Positions 18,301-30,402 of a DNA stretch of 64,000 bases are shown piece by piece. The stretch's first letter is position 1. Each line of letters starts with the position of its first letter. The translations under genes were made by a program, and so were the position numbers. A model generated the notes under the pieces. The model was given only the letters and a program-made list of their open reading frames with translations, was not told where the DNA came from and searched no databases. The stretch comes from Nymphaea colorata. Lineage: Eukaryota > Streptophyta > Magnoliopsida > Nymphaeales > Nymphaeaceae. The stretch spans positions 18,305,035 through 18,369,034 of the forward strand of contig NC_045149.1 of NCBI RefSeq assembly GCF_008831285.2. Direction: 5' to 3'.

Positions 18301-21300
18301 GTTACCACCCTCATGCACGCTTGTTGTTGCTTCTGTTATTGTCATTGCCAAACAAAAACCTCCACAAATATTCTTGCAAAATGTGTCAGATGAGTAAAAA
18401 AGATGAAAACCTCCAAAAACAAGGCCTTCAAGTCTTTGCATTGCCGCAATCCTAACTGACCAATCTTGTTCTGGCACAAGCGTAGCACCAATCTTCTCAA
18501 TTTCTCTAACCAATTCTTTCTCAGAGTAAATTTTAACCGGTTCAATTGGTTTTTCTGTAATATCATTCTCACCTGGCAAAAAAAAAAAAAACTGAAACTT
18601 AGCTTCACTTTAAGTGCAGAATATAGAGTGTCAGCAAGGCCTTCCGCTAGGAAGAAAGAACTTGTAAAAAAAGTGCATATTCACATATTCAGACATTAAA
18701 CAACACAAATATTTGGAGGCAGCGGAAATAAAAATGAGAGAAATTAAAACCCTCTGGCATGAACAGACAGAGCCCCAAATACTTTGGATGTCATTGTTTG
18801 CTGCATGATAAAGCGTAGGAATTACAATGAGGTGAGAGAAGCTGAACCCACTGCACTAAAGCTTCATATCAGGCTCATCACAAGCTACAGCTCAGTTTTT
18901 GAAGCTCTGATCCTACTAAATTGCATTTCTGCCTCAAGCAGAGTTCAAGGACAGACTCCTTTAATTTGCCAAGAAGAACGAAATCTGAACCCACCTTACA
19001 TATTATAAATGTTTGAAAAGCATCTCCAAAGTCCAAACCAGTCCAGATTGACTGAACCATGCAGAAGGCATCTCAACTTCTGGAAAGCATGCTGAGTCGC
19101 TGACATCTGGTTAATCACACCTCTTGTCTTGAGCCCATGCATGCTTTCCACAAGCTCCCATCCCATCCCTAGAAGGATTGTCATGTTGATGTTGCTGACT
19201 TCTTTTATCAGGATATTGCTGGCATAAGCACCTTCTTTCCCTCTACATAATAGATCAGTGCAAGCTACAGGATTCATATTCAACCTGGCAATTGCCAAGT
19301 CCTCTGGGCTCTGAGGATAAAATGTCTAATTTTTCCAACAGAACCCACCAATCAGAATGGTATGCATTGGGTTGAGCGGCTCACATGCACTCCCTGACTC
19401 TTGCTCATTTTTGGGATAGAGAGGGGGAATGTGTCCTTTCAGTCGCCTTGACCCATTACAGATCATCCTGACTAATGGTTGCTTTGATCCATTGCAGATC
19501 AGCTGCTTCAGCTTGAACAAAGCTCAAGTACTGGCTGGTCTTTGATCACAGGCTTAGAGATACTTGTCAAAAGTTATGAATATGCAATTGCAGTTAGAAT
19601 CGTTACCTAATAACCTCTATATCTCAGCATGCATAATGTTGCTTGATGGTCCCTATTCTAGATTTCTAGTACTATTTCTCCACCACAATACTCTTCCTCC
19701 TATACTCATCACTGTTGAAGTGGAAGAATGGAATAACACAATAGCTAAAAATTGCTAATTGTCGGCATCTCCTCAGCCTGCACTGCTATTACTTCTGTTA
19801 CAATAAAAAAAGAAACTAAATCTTGTCTCATAACTCTCATTTTTTTATTAAAAAAAAAAAACACGCTTATGCAAAGGTTCGTCATTGAGTCTACATGATT
19901 GACAAATAAACATTTTGTCAAGTTCTATATTTTTTATTTCAATGTAAACTATTAACTATTTCACCATAAAAATACCATAAAGTATAAACCATGGATTAGA
20001 CAAAATTTATTAGACATCTTATCCATGACCAATTTTCCAAAAATCACTATTCAATTGCAATATGGCAAAGTGTTTTGCTTCTTCTTATTAGATTGAATCA
20101 TTGAACCTCAGTTAGCCACGTCCTCATCTCTACATACTAGTTGTTATTTGCTGTTGACGACCTCTTGTGTCCTCTTGTGTTCCTGTGTGCTAGAGCAAAC
20201 TAGGTAGAGATGTTGCCACTTTATCAGTTACTTAAATATTAACCTTCCTTTTTTAATATTTGAGACGTTTTCCACTGTTATGCTTGCTCACCATTTGTAG
20301 TCATCAGATTGTCTTCCACTTTCAATCAAAGAAGAAACTGTATATTTACTGTAAAAACTACAAGAAAGTTTTTTCTCAAGTTAATATACTGCAAGTAGAA
20401 GTCCACCAGGAACATCTTCAATAAGCTTGTAGATACTAGATACTAACCACCAAAAAGAGAACTTTCACGTGCCGAATTCTTGACCTTAGGACTGCTTTTT
20501 TTTTGGCTTAATGAAGAAGGTAGATTTGTAGGCTTCATGTCTCGAGAACCAAAATGACTGGCAAGTGCATCTGAAGAACGAACCTTGGGTTCAACCTTCT
20601 CAAGTCTAGCATTGATTTCCTTGACCTGCAGCATAAATTGCAACAAAACCGAACAAGCTCAAACTAACACTTCCAGAGTTCATTTGTGGGAATAACAACA
20701 GTACTTAGCTAGCAAACAGTACATATTTGCTTAGCCAGGGAACATACTTGACATCTGAATACAGGTGAGATCTCACAAAACATTACAAAAGTTAAAGGAA
20801 GCTTAGCTGCTAAGGAGATACCATGTATGGGGTAAGCTGATGTCGATGCAATTCATCACGAAATTGTGGTCCAACTTGAGTATACATCTCCTGCATTAAA
20901 AGGTTTAGAAAACAAATAGACACAATCTCAGAAACGCATTGGATTTTTTAATAGTAGTTTGGATAAATTAATGTACGAACTATAGGTGGAGACTAAATTT
21001 TTTTCATTTATGAGAACAGAATTCCAAATTGATTTCCAATGCTTCACACAATTTTAACAGACCATATACACTAGGGAACAAAAAGCCTTCCTAGATCAGC
21101 ACCAGATGATTCAAGAATTTTCTTTGAACAAAAAAAACTCCTGCTTTTTCCTTTCTGTTGTAGTATTATGTTGTCGTGGTGAATCAATAAAGCATTTGAA
21201 ACCTCCATAATCTCACCACAATCATTTATCAGGTGAGCATCTCCCTGTTAAGTGACCTACACAAACTCAATTTGTCCACAAAATGTTAGTCCCATTGGTA

Positions 21301-24300
21301 ACAAAATTTAACATGAATCCCATCAGTCCAAGCACCATAAGTTGGTAGCAGACTCTTTTGTTCCAATTAAGCATATGAAGTGCTATAATTCGTGCACATG
21401 AAAAATAGATCATGAAGTGAACCAGTGACCACCTAAGTAAATACATATACATGATAGAAGAAACAATCTTGCTACAGTTCCAGAAAATTTGACCTGATGA
21501 GTCGATGACACGAGTCAATCAAGCAAATCACCTAACCTAGGTCTGCATGCCATAATATTTTCAGCTTTTCCAGTTTCAGGAACAAACATTAACATCATCC
21601 ATATATAATGAGAAAGCTCCTCATCGGATCTACTTTTGCACAAGAATCTACTTCACATGTTACTTTATAATAAACTGCCACACTCTAGCTTTAGGTTCAC
21701 CTCGATTGGAAAAGTTTGCCTATAGTAGCAGTAACTACATCATAGTGCCTGTTATACCAGCGATGATTTGTAAATAGTAAATACGACAGTCCCTACTTTC
21801 TGTCGTTTTTATTTCGAGAAATGCTAACTATTATTTGCATCATTTATGTTGCTTAAATGCTAATTTGCTACTTAAACGTGAACATTTTGACATTGCATAC
21901 ATTATGTGAAAAAAGGATGTAAAAGGCTGATAGCCAAATCACAAGCAACTACACAGAGAAGCGGACCATGATTGTTAAGATTAAAAATAAAACTGACCTC
22001 TATGCATGATGTAGCAGCTTCTCTTACACTATTATTTGAGTCATTCAGTAATTGCAACACCTGTTAGGGACCAAAAGGAAATAAAATGTTCAAGAATTCC
22101 AACCTTCCCTTTCTTTTTCTCTTCTTTCTTGAGTCATGACAGAAAAAAGAAAGGAAAGAAAAAAAGATGTGGATCAACATCAATATACCGGAGGAAGTAC
22201 GACACGCTGAAGGGTGAGTTCAGTAGAGGCAAAAAGCCCAATTGCTGAAGACACTGTACGTGCAAACTCTTCACGAACTCGCCAACTCTTGTGTGTCCAA
22301 GCATAACTTCCAGCTCTTTCAACAATTATTGTTGGTGAAGAAACCTAAAAATGCATTGAAATATGTAACTTTTGATAAAGAACATGACCCATGAAAAAAC
22401 AGATTTTAAAATGCCATTTTATGAAGATACAGCCTTAGAGAAATGTATCAATCTTCAAATAGACATGAAACTTTATGGGAGTGTTTGAATGACACCCCAA
22501 AACCCATTCTTGGAGGTAAAAAATGTTTTTGTTTCCAAAAAACCATTTCATGAGTGTTTGGATGACAAAAAAAATGAGTTTTGTCAAAGCTCATTTTTGG
22601 CAAAAACCATTTTCAAAAGGGAGTGAATAACCTGGCACCCCCAGGTTATTCACAAAAAAATGTGTTTTAATTCTATTATCCAAACACAAAAACCAGTTTC
22701 TAAAACTGATTAAAGAAGCAACTTTTAAAAAAATCTTGTTTTTCCAAAACCATTTTTCTTAGCGTGTATCCAACTCTAAGCATGTTCATACGCATCCTGC
22801 AAGAACTTCATAGTTGGAAGTTGAAATTCACATATCTATAAACCTAGCCTTGTATGCACACAAGCTGCAATAAAGTAAACAATTTAACAATTTGACCAAA
22901 ATAATGATACCATGTTTAAAATTGAAGCCAATGAGAGTAACTGGGCATGACGCTTAATTGGTTGGACAGAAGGATCAATCCTTAAAAGTCATCCACCCCC
23001 CCCCCCCCCAAGGGTCACAAATATTTTCATTATCAGTTGTAATTTGAAGCAAGCAAATTGCAATAACAAACAATAGATGTCAGTGCAATTGCTCAACCAA
23101 TACTGAGGCCATAACTAGATCCGAACAGCAACATGCTTGTCAAAACAAAATATGAGCAACTTGTAAATGTCCCTGGACATTTCATAAGGAAATGTGCAAA
23201 AAAAAAAACAACGAATGCATGAAACGGGAAAGGCTAATGGGTCAGGAAAACATAGCCTCAAAATACACAAGCCATCAAGGACCAAGACAACCTAATTGCC
23301 ACGAGCCATAATACATTGTCGTCAGAAAATGGTTTACAGTGATTTTGATAAATGGCAAAGAGTCCAATTGAGGTGAAATGGGAGTCCTGGCCTCCCCGTA
23401 CAAAACAAGACAGGTGACGTACTCCATCTGAACCTGGTAGACACCAGAGCTCTCGCGAGAATTCCGTGCAAACGGAGAGAGGATAGCAAGAGATTGTTGA
23501 GAGATCTTTCTCAGATAAAAAAGGAATGCCCAATGACAGAGCAACTATGTTCAATTTCTTAGCAGTTACATTTCCGTGCTAGTCTACCATGGCAGCAGAC
23601 ATGATGAAAAACTAGATGTGCATTACAGTATCTCTCCTTCTGAGACCATAAACATCTTGTGAAGGCAATGTGGATTGATAGAAAAACAAGGAGCACGCTA
23701 TAATGCGACACACGCGGACGTTGACTAGGTGGCCGCCAATTTCACTTCCTACTACAGGAAAAAGGAAGTAAAAGATAAAACCTTAGGGAATGAACACGGA
23801 AATACACTCCTAATTTTGTAAACCCTAGATTAATCCGCAGACTGGCCGCCGAATCGTGGCTACGTTGGTTGGAAACTGGACTGCTTGCTCCTCCCGGAAT
23901 CAAGGATTTCGACCATCGGAGCCACGATCAAATAAAAAATCCAAGGAAAATAAGAAGTCAGCGTCAATTCAGACTATCCACCGGTCAAAAGACCCTAAAC
24001 CCAAGTCCCGCGCTTCTTGGGACATCGCGAACCAGATGCATCGTCCTAAAAACGCCACAAATCCATAGCAGCACTATCAGTAATACCTCCATGAGAGTGA
24101 GGAGAAGCCTGCGGGCGGCGTCGCGCACCGGCTGCTTGGCATCGCCGAGGCGCTCGACGACGGCGGGGACGAGCGCGTTGAAATGGAGCTTGAGATGCTC
24201 GCCGGAGAGAACGGCCGCAGAGGCGAGCGACTGCAGGGCGCCCTGGCTGACCCTGAAGTTACTGTCCTTGAGCAGATCAAGGCAGCAGTCGACTAGAGAA

Positions 24301-24419
24301 GTGACCTCACCCGACGAGAGGCTCCTCCGGCAGTTCTCCAAGTAGTCATGGAGGCGCTCCACGCCGGCCATCCTCTCCTTCGTGTCCTTCGACAGCGCCA
24401 TCTCTAGGGCCTCCTCCAT
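9362..24419 (-). CDS. CLASP: CLIP-associated protein (CLASP), microtubule regulator
   Basis: CLASP binds microtubules at plus ends and the cell cortex, suppressing catastrophe and shaping cortical arrays. Twenty-one exons (high to low): 24419–24087, 22344–22189, 22060–21998, 20890–20822, 20625–20448, 18572–18411, 17376–17279, 16417–16343, 16217–16149, 16070–15985, 15905–15788, 14964–14866, 14767–14410, 14218–12399, 12302–12201, 11480–11376, 11294–11220, 11141–11073, 10966–10898, 10160–10059, 9523–9362. They join to 1455 residues; Arabidopsis CLASP is about 1440. Layout: N-terminal TOG1 (1–230), basic linker, CLASP_N/TOG2 (about 285–500, including TVLVIAESADNCIKT), Ser-rich linker (500–800), TOG3 (about 800–1030, including LDDPHHKVAQAAF) and a C-terminal helical domain (1230–1455, ending RISQARAG…). 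The start MEEALEMAL fits plant CLASPs; an in-frame ATG 93 bases upstream (24512) would add 31 residues with no family match. Confidence 0.97.
14335..14372 (+). repeat. (GT)n/(GA)n compound microsatellite in a CLASP intron
   Basis: A GT run followed by a short interruption and a GA run lies in the intron between exons 13 and 14. Confidence 0.85.
19000..19560. other. Unclassified inserted segment in CLASP intron 5
   Basis: This part of the 1.9-kb intron (18573–20447) is less AT-rich than the rest. On the minus strand the phrase ATCTGCAATGG / ATCTGTAATGG occurs twice within about 40 bases (ICNGS…ICNGS in one frame). It may be part of a transposable element; I could not match it to a family. Confidence 0.3.
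22475..22775. mobile_element. MITE-like inverted-repeat element in CLASP intron 1
   Basis: GTGTTTGGATGAC at about 22554 is mirrored by TTATCCAAACAC at about 22677. An outer GAGTGTTTGAATGAC at about 22480 is weakly mirrored by TATCCAACTCT at about 22768. This nested inverted-repeat layout fits a small non-autonomous DNA transposon. No clear target-site duplication was found. Confidence 0.4.
22995..23010 (+). repeat. Poly-C run in CLASP intron 1
   Basis: An uninterrupted run of about 14 C lies after CATCCA. Its real length may be uncertain because homopolymers are prone to sequencing error. Confidence 0.8.
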
Positions 24420-25337
24420 CTCCGCAGCCTCTTTCCGGCCGGGGCTAGGGTTCCCTCCTCCCTCCGGCAAACTCACAGCCGGAAAGGAGAAATAAAACAA
24501 CGACGATGACAATTGTTGAAGAGTCGGGAGAAAGAGGACGATGCAGATCTGAAGTATCTGTGGGTTAAACCAACAAAAGAAAAAAAAAAATGAAAAGGCA
24601 GCAACAGGAGAACGTCACTCTCGCCCCCTCCGAATCACCAGTGAGCGAGCTACGGAGAAGTGTAAAAAAAAAAAAAAAAAAGGAGGGAACGGAGAAGCGG
24701 GTAAAGGGTAAATTCGGAGCCGCGCACTTTTAAAACTACCCTCACTCTTGGCTCAAATTACAGTACAAACTGGACGGAAAACTCGGTGTGCCTACTCTTG
24801 CGTATCGGTCCGGTTCGACCCGGATCGGGCCATCTCACAATATTTACTTTATTTGTATATAAAAACTTCACTAATTTTCAATTTTTTACATATACGCACT
24901 TTAAAGTTTGCATCATCCCTTCATATAATTTATGCAAATTTCAACATCGCTCAGGACATATCGAAGAGACGAATCAGTAACAATAAGTTGAGATTTGGTT
25001 GGCTCATATGAATTTAGGCTGAAATGCTTGCTGCAACACAAAAATGAACATGAGCAAACTTTGTTAGTGATCGAATAAATAGTTGTTGATTATCCTTTTT
25101 TGACGTAGGCTTGTATCTGGCATTTTGCCTCTAATAAGAGTGAAATATCACGTATATACCAACTTGGCATGGTTGAAATAAACATCGCAGCCATTGTCCT
25201 AAAAAAGAAACATAATCAAAAAGTTGAACTTTAAGCTATAGAGTACAGTTTTTCATTAAAAACAATTAGCATATGACTATATGAGATAAAATAGTCGAAG
25301 ACATAAAGATTCAAAGCATATTGGTATTTTTTTGATA

Positions 25338-25850
25338 TCATGAATCCCGAAATACTTTTATGGATATTCCACAATGTCTCGGCTATGCCTCGGCTATTCA
25401 CAAAACGTGAAAATGAGATGAATAATCACCTGTTTTCGAAAAAAATCGAAGAATTTCTTGGAAATTCTATAATATCAATTGGTTTTATGGTCAAAACTTC
25501 ATCTGGTTTCGAATGCTACTGAGAGGTTCACTAGAGATCATGAATTGTTGAAGAAACAATAAGATGTTTTTTCTTGTCCCTTCCAGGCGATCGGAAAAAA
25601 AAGAAATGGTTGACATATTCAAGATAATTATGTATTTACAAAATACCATCTCAATTGATCATATTTCATGAGATTGGGGATGTGATATGGTTATGAAGGA
25701 TGAACCGGATATGGACAGTTCTAATAAGATCTCATTATTGAATAAAAACCAATTTTGTGATTTATTCCATCTATTCCATTACATGGAGATAAACGTTGCA
25801 CCACGATTTTGAATGAGAAGAGAGATTTCAAAAGATGGCACATTGTTGAG
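25338..25850 (+). pseudogene. ycf2: Decayed nuclear copy of plastid ycf2 (NUPT fragment)
   Basis: Translated in broken frames, the stretch follows a part of the plastid Ycf2 protein: KIEEFLGNS near 25440, then [10 protein letters not shown]-like and [12 protein letters not shown] near 25700, then DLFHLFH and a HHDFE-like stretch up to RDF near 25830. Frameshifts, stops and a small deletion around 25785 show that it cannot be expressed. Ycf2 is encoded only in the plastid, so this is a plastid-to-nucleus transfer. The plastid match is recalled, not searched; the order and density of matching words make it secure. It ends where plastid similarity stops, near 25850. Confidence 0.88.
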
Positions 25851-27240
25851 ATTGATATTGGCAATAACTCAAACGAATTGTTTGAGACATGTTATTTGTA
25901 TGGTAAAATGGAAGCATATAGTGATTTTATCACCTACTACCAAGGGGTAGAGTCAAGTGGGGTTGGTAAGGGCCTTGGCACCCCCATCCCCTCGACCCTT
26001 TATTTTTTTTTTATTTACATGTAGAATTTCAAAAAATTTGTTTATATCATATAAAAATTTGAAAAAATTATATTCTGTTAAAATTTTGAAACTATAATTC
26101 AACTATTTCCATGAAAAACCATTTCGTTTATCTTATATAAAAAAAAAATTAAAACTATATTTTAACTATTGTTAAAATTTTGAAACTATAATTCTGATTA
26201 TTTTTTATGCAAAATTCCTTGCACCACTCATTGATATGAGACCTTAGAAGCAAGGAAAATAAAAGTTTCGCCTCTAGTTTTCAGTGGTGAAATTAATTAT
26301 CTTGCTCACTCAATTTTTAATATTGACATGAAAATTGAATTTTTGATATTGACATGAAAATTGAGACAAAAACGTCGTCCCCATGTGCAGGCAAGTGAGG
26401 AAGATTTGGTGTGTTTGCTTGTGGAAGAAGGGGAAGGTGGACGTGGTTTTATCGCCGTATCAACTGCGCCGGGCACTGATTGGGTGCGCTTTTTCCGTGT
26501 GGCAGCGTGGGAGAAATAAAATCATTCCCAGTCCAACCATTCCCATCAATTCTCAAGACAGGCTCTAGATGTTTTTAATATTGTAACGGGAGGTTTTCAA
26601 TTCAATGCCAGCTGCGTTTTTCACAAACCAGGTTAATTTATTCTTTCCCCAAGACAGTTAAATAAATACGAATATGCTCGACAAGACAAGCAGGTGTACT
26701 TTGAAAGAATCCATGTAAAAAGTCATTTTTTTATTAAAAAATGTTTAAAAATTTACGGCTCACAAGTTTTGAGGTCTATATTTCCCATTTTATTTAGAAC
26801 AGACCATACGTTACTATCCTATTACTAAATTGTATTAAGAGTTAAAATGACAGAAATACCCTTGTTGGTAAAAGACAGAAATAACTCGATGGTAAATGAA
26901 ATGCAAATCAGCCCCATTTAAATGGTGGAGGAAAATGTTTGGGACAAATGTACAGTCTTGACCATGAACTGTTAATAAAATGTTTGTCGCTATTAGAATG
27001 TTCGCAAAAGATCTTTCTTTTCTATAAACCGTTGACAATAAAATTTAAAATATAAACTCGTTTTCTAACATTAGAGAAGTAAAAGCTGGTCCACGATGAA
27101 ACATTTCCTACAAGATATGTTCATGGTCACAACTATAGTCTATGATACAATTGTAGCCAAATAATGTTGCATGTATGGTCCACTAGTTTCTTGACATTAA
27201 TGGAAGAACTGTATAAATGTCAACATCAATCAAATCAAAC

Positions 27241-27964
27241 TAGGCTTGGGCATCGTGTCGGGCCGCCATCGGGTACCGGGTACCCGGGTTCGGGCTAGGA
27301 AAACCGAATCTCAGGCCGGGGCCGGGTCAAATGATGCAGCCTAGGTCGGCCCGACCTGGCCCGTTAACTCCTACCTCCGTGAAACCCTAGCCTGCATTTT
27401 TACCCAGTTGCTGGTCTGCCATTCACTTGTGATTGTTGCCCTAGGACTTCCATTTCATTTTCATGCTTTTAGGGCTTCCTCTCTGGGGATGGCATTGGGT
27501 GGGTCAGGGTCAAGGTTTTTGCGCGCGGTTGTCGAAGGATATGGAGGAACAACTCGTCGAAGTTGGGATAAGCTCCGAAAGCCACTAGCCCCTTCGTGGA
27601 GGTGGATTTCGACGGGCAGCCGATGAGGACGGCAACCAGGGAGAGGGACCGCATCCTCGTGTGGAACGAGAGACTGGAGTAACGTCACCGACCCTGACGC
27701 CCTCCAAAGCCAGACAATCGTCGTGGATGTCTACAATAATAAGGTCCAGTGCCCCCGGCCACCACAAGAACTTCCTAGGTCGTGTCCAGATCTCGGGTTC
27801 CTCAATTCCTTACGCCGCTGATGCCGCCCCATAGTGGTTCCCCATTGACAAGCGTGGCCGTCGGATGAAGGCTCAAATGGGCCGGGCCGGGACCCAGGAT
27901 ATCGGGCCAGACCCGGGCCTACGCTTTGGGCCCGACGGCCGGCCCGGCCCGATGGCCACCCCTA
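27241..27964. mobile_element. hAT-type non-autonomous element carrying a host gene fragment
   Basis: The left end begins TAGGCTTGGGCATCG and the right end reads CGATGGCCACCCCTA, an imperfect terminal inverted repeat. It is flanked by AATCAAAC (27233–27240) and AATCAAGC (27965–27972), an 8-bp target duplication with one change, the hAT signature. GC-rich GGCCGGGCC-type subterminal repeats lie at both ends. The GC-rich interior contains a broken MCTP-like C2 domain and no transposase. Confidence 0.8.
27581..27866 (+). pseudogene. MCTP/FTIP-type C2-domain fragment inside the hAT element
   Basis: Three blocks in different frames read in the order of a C2 domain of MCTP/QUIRKY-like membrane-tethering proteins. 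The first is SPFVEVDFDGQ… through VWNERLE (27581–27679). The second is VTDPDALQSQTIVVDVYNNK (27684–27743). The third is HHKNFLGRVQISGSS… followed after a stop by WFPIDKR (27760–27866). Frameshifts and stops show it is not functional. The absence of intron sequence across the blocks suggests a copied exon or transcript. Identification is from memory of the family motif (DFDGQ, WNE, DPD, FLGRV). Confidence 0.75.
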
Positions 27965-28009
27965 AATCAAGCACTGGGGTGTGTCTAAGAGCCCAGTTTG
28001 TCCTGATAT

Positions 28010-28118
28010 TTGGTTGGTTGAGGCACGCTCACTATAGGTAAAAATTCATGGTTATCAAATATGTAAATAAGATATTTTTATTAAGATGTGTGGACAATTG
28101 CCCACACATGTGGCTCTA
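28010..28118 (+). repeat. Dispersed repeat, copy 1
   Basis: The core TATGTAAATAAGA…TTTTTATTAAG is followed by the palindrome-like CAATTGCCCACACATG. A related copy in the same direction lies at 54048–54192. Weaker similarity starts about 35 bases further left (GGTTGAGGCACGCTCAC against GATTGAGGAGCACTCAC). Confidence 0.65.
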
Positions 28119-28218
28119 TCTTGGTTGAATGGAGACATGTAGGAGAGTGGTGTCATTGATCGAGTAGGCACGAGCCCAGTTTATTAGTTGGCTCAAGAAA
28201 GAAGAAATTATGTGAGAG

Positions 28219-28413
28219 CAGTAGCGGAGCTACTTGTTGGCTGGGGTGGGCCACTGCCCACGAGTGGCCCATGCCAGCCCATCAAAAATTTCATTATAAT
28301 ATGTTAACCTTACATTGTCTCCATTTTAAATTTATATGCAGTGTCCACATCAAAGTTGTGTCGCCTACACAAGTGCCCCACTGATGAAAAATCTTGACTC
28401 TGCCGTTGTGTTG
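28219..28413. mobile_element. hAT-like MITE (CAGTGGCGGAGC family)
   Basis: It starts CAGTAGCGGAGCTAC and ends with CTCTGCCGTTG, an approximate inverted repeat. TGTGAGAG occurs directly before the left end (28211–28218) and again at 28414–28421, an 8-bp duplication. The interior holds a GGGCCACTGCCC palindrome. Confidence 0.6.
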
Positions 28414-30160
28414 TGTGAGAGTTGAATTGAGTCTCACCAGGCAACACGGACCAATCTAGCAAGAATTGAGGATTCAGCAAAAGGCCATGACAAGTAGTGT
28501 GGCTTCAACTCTACGCTCTTTATTATATTGGTAGAAGACAAACATGACCAGAATTGTTTGTTGATGCTCAACCATTCAAACGCCCGGTTCATGTAAAGAA
28601 GTGTTTATAATTAACGAAACATGGAGGCTTTGAGATAAGAGTATTTCTTGGCATTTGTAAAAGCCTAGATTGTTGTAAAAAAAAAAACTTTCCAACAATA
28701 CCTTGTTTGCATAAATGCGACTCCCAATTTCAGCACTACTTACCTAAATGTTTAGGAGTTTGGACATATAAGTATATATAATAAATTTATGCCGAGGCAC
28801 ATATAACCATGTGCTCATAAGTAAAATTAGAAAATTTTGACTAAGTGGTACGATTCATATAATTCTATTTTTTTTAAAAACACATATGCATGTAAACAAG
28901 AAAAAATGCATAAAGTTACAAATTGAAAACAAATACATTTTATAAGTTTGTGTGAGCAATTGCGTGCACCAACCTCCACCCATACGTTCAGTCAAAATCC
29001 GGGTGGGCCAGACCATGATGAACCCAGCCAAACCCGGACCGGATCAGACCAAATCGATGTAGAACACAAACAAATGTCGAGTTAAAATAAACAATGCATT
29101 AGAAGGAACTGAATTAAAAAATTGCCAATCAAGATGTAAAGGAAAATAATAAAATAATGTTTACTTTTCTTTATGAATACTTAGAAATATGCACGTATGC
29201 ACGTGCTTGGGCAGGTGGGCTCAACTAACCAACCCTCTAGCGGAATAAGCGGTGAAAAATCCAGCAGCGTTTCTTTGACAGGGCATTCCCTTTTTTAAAG
29301 ATAATAATTAAAAATAAAATTACAAATTATTAAAATAAGGCACCTGAAACCTTTTTTTGTTTGTTTGTTTTAATATGGACAAGATTTTCTTAATTTTTAG
29401 CATATTTGGTTCAATTTGGATACGACTTCCAATGCACTTATAATTTATACCGTTACAGAAAAGTGTTGTTCATTCATGCTGCAGGTTGTACATATTATAT
29501 GCACAGTAATCACAAAATTAATAAAATAATCATTATATATTTTTAAGTTCAACAAAAAATTTGATTATCAAAAGTCACAATCATGTTGCCCATAAGAGCT
29601 TTGTCAACATTCCAGCTTGGAAGTGGGACTCTTTCAGATTTCATTACAATAACCTCATAAATTTAATACTGCCACCCGTCGTTGTTGGTACAATTTATTA
29701 AATATTTGAGTAATTTTGATAAGATGAACATTATGTTTTCTCAAATAACATATTGTTATGTTATATTATTATAATACACTGTTTTCATAAGTAAGATAAT
29801 GTGATTATAAAATATTATTATCCAGACTGTGTGCATTTTTTTTGTGCCTTGCAAATGACTCAACCGTTGGAGAGAGGATGGAAATCAGCAAAGTGGTGTT
29901 GTATGCAATCTATGGACAAAATGTTTGTTTGTATAAAAGAGACGAGGAGGAAGAGAAATCAGCGTGTCGTTGCATGCAGTACATTGACAACAGTATGCTC
30001 TCCAATGCATTAGATAACAAGCAACAACGCTAGAAACCAAATTCCAACTAAAATATCGATGGTATTCTCTTGAAGAATTCCCAATAAATGATGGTTTTGG
30101 AGAAAAATTTAAGCGGATTTTTTTTTTCAGAGGTTGAAAACTCAGTTTGAGTTAATTGAG

Positions 30161-30402
30161 GAGGCATTTGATAGCCTAGGATTTGAAATCCTAAGGATTT
30201 GAAAATCGTGGATTTAAGATAGAACCATCTCTTCTCTGGTCTTAAATACACCTGTTTTTTCAATGCAAAGAATTAAAGTAAAGATTTTAAACACATAGGA
30301 TTGATGAACCATGAATTTTACCATTGATCTTTTCGCCACATTAGCAAAAGCATGCCATGTCATATTCACATCATTTCAAAATCCAAAGTAATCAAACGCC
30401 CC
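30161..30402. mobile_element. MITE with GAGGCATTTGAT / ATCAAACGCCCC ends
   Basis: The first about 29 bases (GAGGCATTTGATAGCC… GATTTGAAAT) match the reverse complement of the last about 29 with roughly two thirds identity. No clean target duplication was seen. An internal part (GTGGATTTAAGAT … TTTTCAATGCAAAGAA) recurs near 49937–50005. Confidence 0.6.

Noticed and set aside
23258-23554. Two overlapping minus-strand frames in CLASP intron 1
   Set aside because: They lie wholly inside an intron, overlap each other in different frames and show no protein motif.
24420-24512. N-terminal extension of CLASP from the ATG at 24512
   Set aside because: The family starts at MEEALEMA; the extension has no match and probably is 5' UTR.
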